Shown: in pieces, positions 59,081 to 64,000 of the stretch
How the letters are laid out: each line of letters begins with the position of its first letter
How positions within the stretch are numbered: position 1 is the stretch's first letter
Assembly (NCBI GenBank): GCA_041394185.1
Contig: JAWKIQ010000005.1
Location: 262,001 to 326,000 of the forward strand
DNA from: Acidimicrobiales bacterium
Lineage (GTDB): Bacteria > Actinomycetota > Acidimicrobiia > Acidimicrobiales > Poriferisodalaceae
Reading direction: 5' to 3'
Length of the DNA stretch: 64,000 nt
Notes under the pieces: generated by a model
What the model was told of the DNA's origin: nothing
Databases searched by the model: none
Seen by the model: the letters and a program-made list of their open reading frames with translations, nothing else
Program-made: the position numbers and the translations under genes

Positions 59081-59820
59081 ACCGTTTCGCCGCAATCCCC
59101 TCTCGCCGGCGGTTACCCGCCACAATCCCCTTTCGCCGGCGGTTATCCGCCGCAATCCCCTTTCGCCGGCGGTTACCCGCCACAATCCCCTTTCGCCGGC
59201 GGTTATCCGCCGGCCTGCTGATTGCCTTGACGTGTGTGGCCTCGGTGCTGGCCGCATGCGGCATTCCCGTCGATGACGAACCGGTACCCGTGGCTCTTCC
59301 TTCGGACTTCGACCTCGAGCCCACCACCACAACGACGACCACGATTCCCGAAGAGATCGCTGCCAACCAGCGGATCATCTACCTGATCCGCGACGGTCGC
59401 CTGGTGCCAAGACTGCGAGAGATCCCCGAGCCAATCACCATCGACGAGGTCATCGCCGCCCTGCTGGTCGGTCCGACCGAGTCCGAGCTGGCTCAGGGTG
59501 ACGAAACCCGCGTCCCGAGCGACATGGACATTGGGGTCACGGTCTCGAACGAGGTATTGGTGCTGGATATCCGGGGCGAGTTCACAGAAGAAACACCGTT
59601 CCTGAGGTTCGAGGGCGAGGCGCGCACCCAGCTGATAGGCCAGCTAGTCCTGACCGGCCTTCGCGCAAACCCCGATCTGGCCGGGGTCAACTTCCAAGAG
59701 AACGGCCTCTGGCGAGCGGTGTCCAACGGTGCGGGCGAACTGCAGGAACTCGACGCCGACGGGGTTCCGATACCGCTGACCACCGAAGACTTTGCGACGC
59801 TCAGGGTCGGGGGAATCTGA
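59077..59820 (+). CDS. LpqB-like lipoprotein with GerMN domain, repeat-expanded signal peptide
   Basis: 247-aa lipoprotein in the lpqB position after mtrB (4-bp ATGA overlap). The N-terminus has four copies of a 10-residue unit of the type (T/A)IP(F/S)RRRL(P/S)A (residues 6-45), then the hydrophobic core LSAGLLIALTCVASVLAAC with the lipobox LAAC. A Thr-rich spacer and a GerMN-like domain (about 85-210; VIAALLVGPTESE, VLDIRGEFTEETP) follow. LpqB of mycobacteria is about 580 aa, so this is a truncated or ancestral form. It probably modulates the MtrB sensor. The 3' end overlaps trkH by 20 bp, convergently. Confidence 0.83.
   Translation: MNRFAAIPSRRRLPATIPFRRRLSAAIPFRRRLPATIPFRRRLSAGLLIALTCVASVLAACGIPVDDEPVPVALPSDFDLEPTTTTTTTIPEEIAANQRIIYLIRDGRLVPRLREIPEPITIDEVIAALLVGPTESELAQGDETRVPSDMDIGVTVSNEVLVLDIRGEFTEETPFLRFEGEARTQLIGQLVLTGLRANPDLAGVNFQENGLWRAVSNGAGELQELDADGVPIPLTTEDFATLRVGGI
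59091..59210 (+). repeat. Tandem repeat, 4 x 30 bp (2 x 60 bp)
   Basis: Four exact-length 30-bp units run from 59091 to 59210. They alternate in a two-unit pattern: the 60-bp blocks 59091-59150 and 59151-59210 differ at one base (59102). Each unit contains a GGCGG-TTA(C/T)-CCGCC-type stem. The repeat keeps reading frame and encodes (A/T)IP(S/F)RRRL(P/S)A. Confidence 0.9.
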
Positions 59821-61354
59821 GCCTGGTCGAGCGTCGCAGCGGCCGCAGCAGCATGGCCCCGGCGATGATCATCGGGAACACCTCGAGGCGGCCGAACAGC
59901 ATCAAGAACATCAGGACCGGACGCGCCAGGCGCGGGATCACTGCAAAGGTCGATGCCGGACCAGCCTCGCCCAAAGCCGGCCCGATGTTGCCCGCCGCCG
60001 AGATGGCTGCCGAGAAGCCTGTTACCGGGTCGGTGCCAAACGCCGTGACCAGCGCCCCACCAACCAGCGTGGCCATCAGGTACAGCAGAACGAAGCCCAT
60101 GGTCCGGTTGACGACCTCTTCTCGCACGGGCACCGGCCCCAGCCGCAGCGGGGATATGGCCCGTGGATGGCGGGCCCGCCCGATCTCGCGCAGCGCATAT
60201 TTCACCAGTATCTGAAGCCTCAGTGTCTTGATGCCACCAGACGTCGACCCGGTCATGCCCGCTGGGATCATCAACAACAGCAACAAGACCTGACTGGCCG
60301 GCCCCCACAATGTGAAGTCTGCGGTGCCGAAACCGGTGCTGGTTATCACGGTCGTGACGTTGAACGCTGCGTCGAGCGCCCGTCTGGCGTGGTCTACATC
60401 GAGCTCGACGTTCAAGGCCGCCACAACGGGGATCAACACGATGGTCATGCCCAGGTAGACCCTGAACTCGCTGACCCGGTGATACACCGACCAATCGCCC
60501 TTCAACGCCTGCCAGTGCAGAGCGAAGTTGCCGCCGCAGTAAACCATCCCAACGATCAGGACGATCTCGACCAGGGCACTGTCGAAGTGACCGGCCGACG
60601 CGCTGTAGGGCGAGAAGCCGCCCGTCGATGCGGTGGTGAAGGCGTGCGAAACGGCATCGTAGAGGTCCATCCCGGTCAGCATCAGGGCAAGCGCGATAAC
60701 CACCGTGACCGACCCGTACAGCATCCAAAGCCGCTTCGCGGTCTCGCGAACCTGGGGCGTCAGGCGGTCGGGGGTGGGCCCCGGCGCCTCGGCGGCGATC
60801 AGCTCGAGACCGCCCACCTTCAGCGCAGGCAGGATTGCAACGGCCAGGACGATCAGCCCCATCCCGCCGAACCATTGCGTCATCTGACGAAAGAACCTGA
60901 CTCCCTTGGGTACCTGCGACAGGTCGCCTATGAGAGTTGAACCGGTGCAGGTGAACCCAGACATCGACTCGAACAAGGCGTCGTCCGCGTAGGCCCAATC
61001 GAACGTGCCGGCGAACAAGAACGGCAGAGCACCCACGACCGATACACCAATCCACGACAACGACACGGTGGTGAAGGCGACCGCGGGCAGCTGTTGGCGG
61101 GGCAGGGCGGTGAAGAACCACATCGTGGCACCGACACCGGCCGAGACGAGGGCCGACCCCGCCATCGACCACACGTCGGTCCAGCGATCGGCACCGCCGT
61201 CGACCAGTCCCACGACCGCCGAAACGAACATTCCCACAGCAACGATCATCAGTGCGATGCCGGTGACGTGAAGTGGTGCGCTGGTATAGCGCGGCCGCGC
61301 TGAGCCCAGACCGGCCCCGAAGGGCTCGTCGACGCGTGTTCGCGACGAAGTCAA
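59801..61354 (-). CDS. trkH: TrkH-family potassium uptake protein, copy A
   Basis: 517-aa K+ transporter subunit of the TrkH/KtrB superfamily with four M1-P-M2 repeats. The P-loop filter segments are SGFTCTGSTLI, TTASTGGFSPY, VITSTGFGTADF and SAAGNIGPALG. RRFFRQMTQWFGGMGLIVLAV-type blocks and LRLGPV are seen as FFRQMTQWFGGMG and PLRLGPVPV. It is very similar throughout to copy B, immediately upstream in transcription, with a 4-bp overlap (61351-61354). No trkA/ktrA RCK partner lies in the window. Confidence 0.93.
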   Translation of the reverse strand: MTSSRTRVDEPFGAGLGSARPRYTSAPLHVTGIALMIVAVGMFVSAVVGLVDGGADRWTDVWSMAGSALVSAGVGATMWFFTALPRQQLPAVAFTTVSLSWIGVSVVGALPFLFAGTFDWAYADDALFESMSGFTCTGSTLIGDLSQVPKGVRFFRQMTQWFGGMGLIVLAVAILPALKVGGLELIAAEAPGPTPDRLTPQVRETAKRLWMLYGSVTVVIALALMLTGMDLYDAVSHAFTTASTGGFSPYSASAGHFDSALVEIVLIVGMVYCGGNFALHWQALKGDWSVYHRVSEFRVYLGMTIVLIPVVAALNVELDVDHARRALDAAFNVTTVITSTGFGTADFTLWGPASQVLLLLLMIPAGMTGSTSGGIKTLRLQILVKYALREIGRARHPRAISPLRLGPVPVREEVVNRTMGFVLLYLMATLVGGALVTAFGTDPVTGFSAAISAAGNIGPALGEAGPASTFAVIPRLARPVLMFLMLFGRLEVFPMIIAGAMLLRPLRRSTRLRFPRP

Positions 61355-62889
61355 CGGCCGGCCACCCTCGCAGTCGCCCTCCTGCTCATGCCCAGGACCG
61401 CCCCGATGGAGATGATGACCGGGAACACCTCGAGGCGGCCGAACAGCATCAGGAACATCAGCACCGGCCGGCCGAGCCGGGGCAGATCGAGGAAGGTGTG
61501 GGCAGGTCCTGCATCGCCCAGACCAGGACCGATGCCGCCCGCGGCCGTGATGGCTGCCGAGAAACCGCTGACGGGGTCTGTTCCCGCGGCCGTCACCAGG
61601 GCGCCGCCCACGAGGGTGGCGGTCAGATACAGAAGCACGAACCCCATCGTGCGAGCCACGATGTCTTCACCAACCACCACCGGCCCCAGGCGAAGCGGCG
61701 AAATCGCCCGCGGGTGCCTGGCCCGGCTGATCTCACGGATGGCGTACTTGGCCATGACCTCGAGCCGCAACACCTTCATTCCACCCGAGGTCGATCCGGT
61801 CATGGCGCACGGGATCATCAGCAGCATCAACAGCACCTGGCTGGCGGGCCCCCACAGGGTGAAATCGACGGTGCCGAAACCCGTGCTGGTCATCAGCGAC
61901 GCGACGTTGAAGGTGGCGTCTCGGAACGTGTGAACGAGGCTTGCGCCCAGGTCGACGTTCAAGGCGGTTGCCAGCACCACTGCTCCGACGAACAGGCCCA
62001 CGTAGATACGGAACTCGCTGACCCTCGAGTAGACCTTCCAGTCGCCGTTGAGTGCCTGCCAATGGAGCGTGAAGTTGGCACCGGCGACCAGCATGCCGAC
62101 CACCAGGATGGCTTCGACCATGGCGCTGTCGAAGTACGCCACCGAGGCTTGATGATTGGAGAACCCACCGGTCGCAGCTGCGGTGAAAGCATGCGCCAGG
62201 GCGTCATAAAGCCCCATCCTGGCGAACACCATCAGCGCCAGCGCAATGGCAGCCGTCAGCCCTGCGTACAGCATCCACAGCCGCTTGGCGGTCTCTTGCA
62301 CACGAGGGGTAAGGCGGTCTGGGGCAGGACCGGGGGCCTCGGCGGCGATCAGTTCGAGACCACCCACCTTCAGCGTTGGCATGACCGCCACAGCAAGCAC
62401 GATCAGGCCCATGCCGCCGAACCACTGGGTCAACTGGCGAAAGAACATGACACCGCTGGGCGCGGTGTCGATGTCGTCGAGGATCGTCGAGCCGGTGCAG
62501 GTGAAACCCGAGATCGACTCGAACAACGCGTCGTCTATGTGCGCCCAGTCGATCAGCCCCGAGAACAAGAACGGCAGGGCGCCGGCCACCGAGACCGCGA
62601 TCCACGACACCGTGACCGCCCTGAACGCAACACTGGGCAACTGGCGTTGAGGCAGACGCGAGGTCATCCACAGCGCAACGCCGACGGCGCCAGTCAGCAC
62701 TGCCGAGGCCATGCAGGCCCACACATCTGTGCCGCGGTCGGGGCCCGCGTCGAACCAGCCCACCAGCCCCGAAAGGGCCATGCCCGAAGCCACCAGAACC
62801 AGAGCGATGCCGGTCACGTGGGCGGTGGTGCTCGTAAGCCTCCAGCGGCCACCCAGGCGAAGCGAAGCCGTGCTCGAGGTGGCGCTCAT
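61351..62889 (-). CDS. trkH: TrkH-family potassium uptake protein, copy B
   Basis: 512-aa TrkH paralogue. Filter segments: SGFTCTGSTIL, TAAATGGFSNH, LMTSTGFGTVDF and TAAGGIGPGLG. Blocks such as DRLTPRVQETAKRLWML and RHPRAISPLRLGP are nearly the same as in copy A, which points to a tandem duplication. The second filter loop differs (TAAATGG instead of TTASTGG), and copy A and B could differ in ion selectivity or gating. It overlaps copy C by 4 bp (62886-62889) and copy A by 4 bp. Confidence 0.93.
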   Translation of the reverse strand: MSATSSTASLRLGGRWRLTSTTAHVTGIALVLVASGMALSGLVGWFDAGPDRGTDVWACMASAVLTGAVGVALWMTSRLPQRQLPSVAFRAVTVSWIAVSVAGALPFLFSGLIDWAHIDDALFESISGFTCTGSTILDDIDTAPSGVMFFRQLTQWFGGMGLIVLAVAVMPTLKVGGLELIAAEAPGPAPDRLTPRVQETAKRLWMLYAGLTAAIALALMVFARMGLYDALAHAFTAAATGGFSNHQASVAYFDSAMVEAILVVGMLVAGANFTLHWQALNGDWKVYSRVSEFRIYVGLFVGAVVLATALNVDLGASLVHTFRDATFNVASLMTSTGFGTVDFTLWGPASQVLLMLLMIPCAMTGSTSGGMKVLRLEVMAKYAIREISRARHPRAISPLRLGPVVVGEDIVARTMGFVLLYLTATLVGGALVTAAGTDPVSGFSAAITAAGGIGPGLGDAGPAHTFLDLPRLGRPVLMFLMLFGRLEVFPVIISIGAVLGMSRRATARVAGR

Positions 62890-64000
62890 CGATCGCCACC
62901 CGCTCGAACGAGGGTGAACCGGCTGCGCCGGGCCAAGCGGCGAATCGGCTTAGATGCCACCGCCAGAACCCCCAACACGGGCAGGATCGAGATGCGGCCC
63001 AACATCATCAGGGCGATCGCCACCCAGTGACCGCCGTCGTTGATGGCCGTGAGGGTGGTCGAGGGGTCGGGACTGCCATAGGCCGGACCGGCGGTGGCCA
63101 GCAGCGAGACGGCGGCGCCGATGGCCGAAAAGACGTCGTCGCCGAACATCGCCAATGCCAGATAGCCGATCGAGGCCACCAGGGCGTTGAGTGCGATCTC
63201 GCCGATGATGCGCCCCACCACGGCATCGCCCACGGTGGATCGGCCGACGCGCACCATCTTCACCGAGTTGTCGTGCAGCTGACGGGTTATCTCGCGGCGC
63301 ATCACCCCGAACACGACGAGGATGCGCGAAATCCGGATGCCGCCGGTGAGCGAGGCCGACATGCCGCCCACTGCCACGAGAGTTATCAGCAACACCACAC
63401 CCGGGTCGTTGAAGGTGTTGGGGTTCGCTGACCACAGGCCCGTCGTCGAGATGGCCGAGGTGGCGGCCAGAGCACCCTGACGCACGCCGTAGGTGCTCCA
63501 GTCGCCGCTCCAGGCCACCAGACCCAGCGTCGAGCCCAGCGAGATGAGCGAATAGGCCCTGAACTCCCACGCTGTCAGCAGCAGGTCGAGACGGCCGGTG
63601 CGCAGCACCTTGAAGCCGAAGGGCAGGCTTATGCCGGCCACGAACATCGCAGCAACGCTCACCCATTCGATGCCGGCCGAATCGAAGGCCCCGATCGATC
63701 CGGCCCGGGTGCTCCAGCCGCCGGTAGAGGCGACGGTGAGACCGTGCATCACCGAGTCGAGGGTGCCCATTCCGGCGAACGCGTATGCCGCCGCGACCAA
63801 TCCGGTGAACAGGGCATACAACGCTGTCAGGCGCCTGACGTTTCCCCCCGTCGTGGGCGACAGGCGAGCCGCGGCCCTGGTGGCAACCCCTCCCCCAGCC
63901 TCGAGACCGCCGATGCCCAGACGAGGAAACACCTTCACGATGGCAGCCAGGCTCATGACACCCGAGCCCCACTGCAGCATGGCGCGAAACAGTTGCTCGC
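62886..64000 (-). CDS. trkH: TrkH-family potassium uptake protein, copy C (partial, 5' end outside window)
   Basis: C-terminal part (about 371 residues) of a third TrkH-family protein; the gene continues beyond the right edge. The frame is open to 64000 (EQLFRAMLQWGSGVMSLAAI), aligning with the FFRQMTQWFGGMG region of copies A and B. Visible filter loops are TVASTGGWSTR, SAISTTGLWSAN and LLATAGPAYGS. It is more divergent than A and B are from each other. The first filter loop lies outside the window. It is the first gene of the three-gene trkH run in transcription order. Confidence 0.88.
   Translation of the reverse strand, partial: EQLFRAMLQWGSGVMSLAAIVKVFPRLGIGGLEAGGGVATRAAARLSPTTGGNVRRLTALYALFTGLVAAAYAFAGMGTLDSVMHGLTVASTGGWSTRAGSIGAFDSAGIEWVSVAAMFVAGISLPFGFKVLRTGRLDLLLTAWEFRAYSLISLGSTLGLVAWSGDWSTYGVRQGALAATSAISTTGLWSANPNTFNDPGVVLLITLVAVGGMSASLTGGIRISRILVVFGVMRREITRQLHDNSVKMVRVGRSTVGDAVVGRIIGEIALNALVASIGYLALAMFGDDVFSAIGAAVSLLATAGPAYGSPDPSTTLTAINDGGHWVAIALMMLGRISILPVLGVLAVASKPIRRLARRSRFTLVRAGGDR

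Noticed and set aside
59091..59210. CRISPR array
   Set aside because: The repeats are contiguous with no spacers and lie inside a coding frame.

Overview
The window is high-GC DNA from an actinobacterium. The evidence is mycothiol synthase (mshD), a Bpa-type proteasome activator, a DivIVA/SepF/YggT division module without ftsA, DUF222/13E12-type HNH genes, an MtrA/MtrB/LpqB-like operon, DUF3040, and menaquinone genes (menG, menA). The overall gene mix suggests a deep branch such as Acidimicrobiia, but that is an impression, not a phylogenetic result. No rRNA, tRNA, CRISPR array, insertion sequence or prophage was recognised.

1-13 kb holds housekeeping genes: nth (cut by the edge), mshD, a DUF222-HNH gene, a VIT-type transporter, rlmN, a MaoC hydratase, menG, a flippase-like membrane protein, menA, an SDR, a secreted Cys-rich lipoprotein, a nitroreductase, bpa, an alkaline-phosphatase-superfamily protein and an Rrf2 regulator. 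13-20 kb holds rluD-lspA, a DksA-like protein without zinc cysteines, an ACT/GNAT protein and a eukaryotic-type ileS.

20-39 kb is a contiguous minus-strand division and cell-wall (dcw) cluster. In transcription order it reads mraZ, rsmH, ftsL, ftsI, murE, mraY, murD, ftsW, murG, murC, murB, ftsQ, ftsZ, pgeF, yggS, sepF, yggT, divIVA, with many 4-bp stop/start overlaps. It makes UDP-MurNAc peptides, lipid I and lipid II and builds the septum. It lacks murF between murE and mraY, and murE carries an apparent 1-nt frameshift.

39-49 kb contains a lipoate-ligase-like gene, a small HNH nuclease, an acyl-CoA dehydrogenase, a second DUF222-HNH gene that shares a 28-nt upstream element with the first, a double-hotdog MaoC protein overlapping a double CaiB/BaiF CoA-transferase, a SulP permease and a ROK kinase. 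49-59 kb has a MoxR/DUF58/transglutaminase operon, DUF3040, nudix-dinB, an inositol-monophosphatase-family gene and the MtrA/MtrB/LpqB-like operon. The LpqB-like signal peptide contains a 4 x 30-bp tandem repeat. 59.8-64 kb is three overlapping trkH-type potassium transporter genes, the last cut by the right edge.

No wholly new multi-gene system was demonstrated. The strongest leads are the missing murF with the broken murE frame, the shared upstream element of the two DUF222-HNH genes, the tandem repeat in the LpqB-like signal peptide, the Cys-less DksA-like protein with a histone-like tail, and the TrkH triplet.
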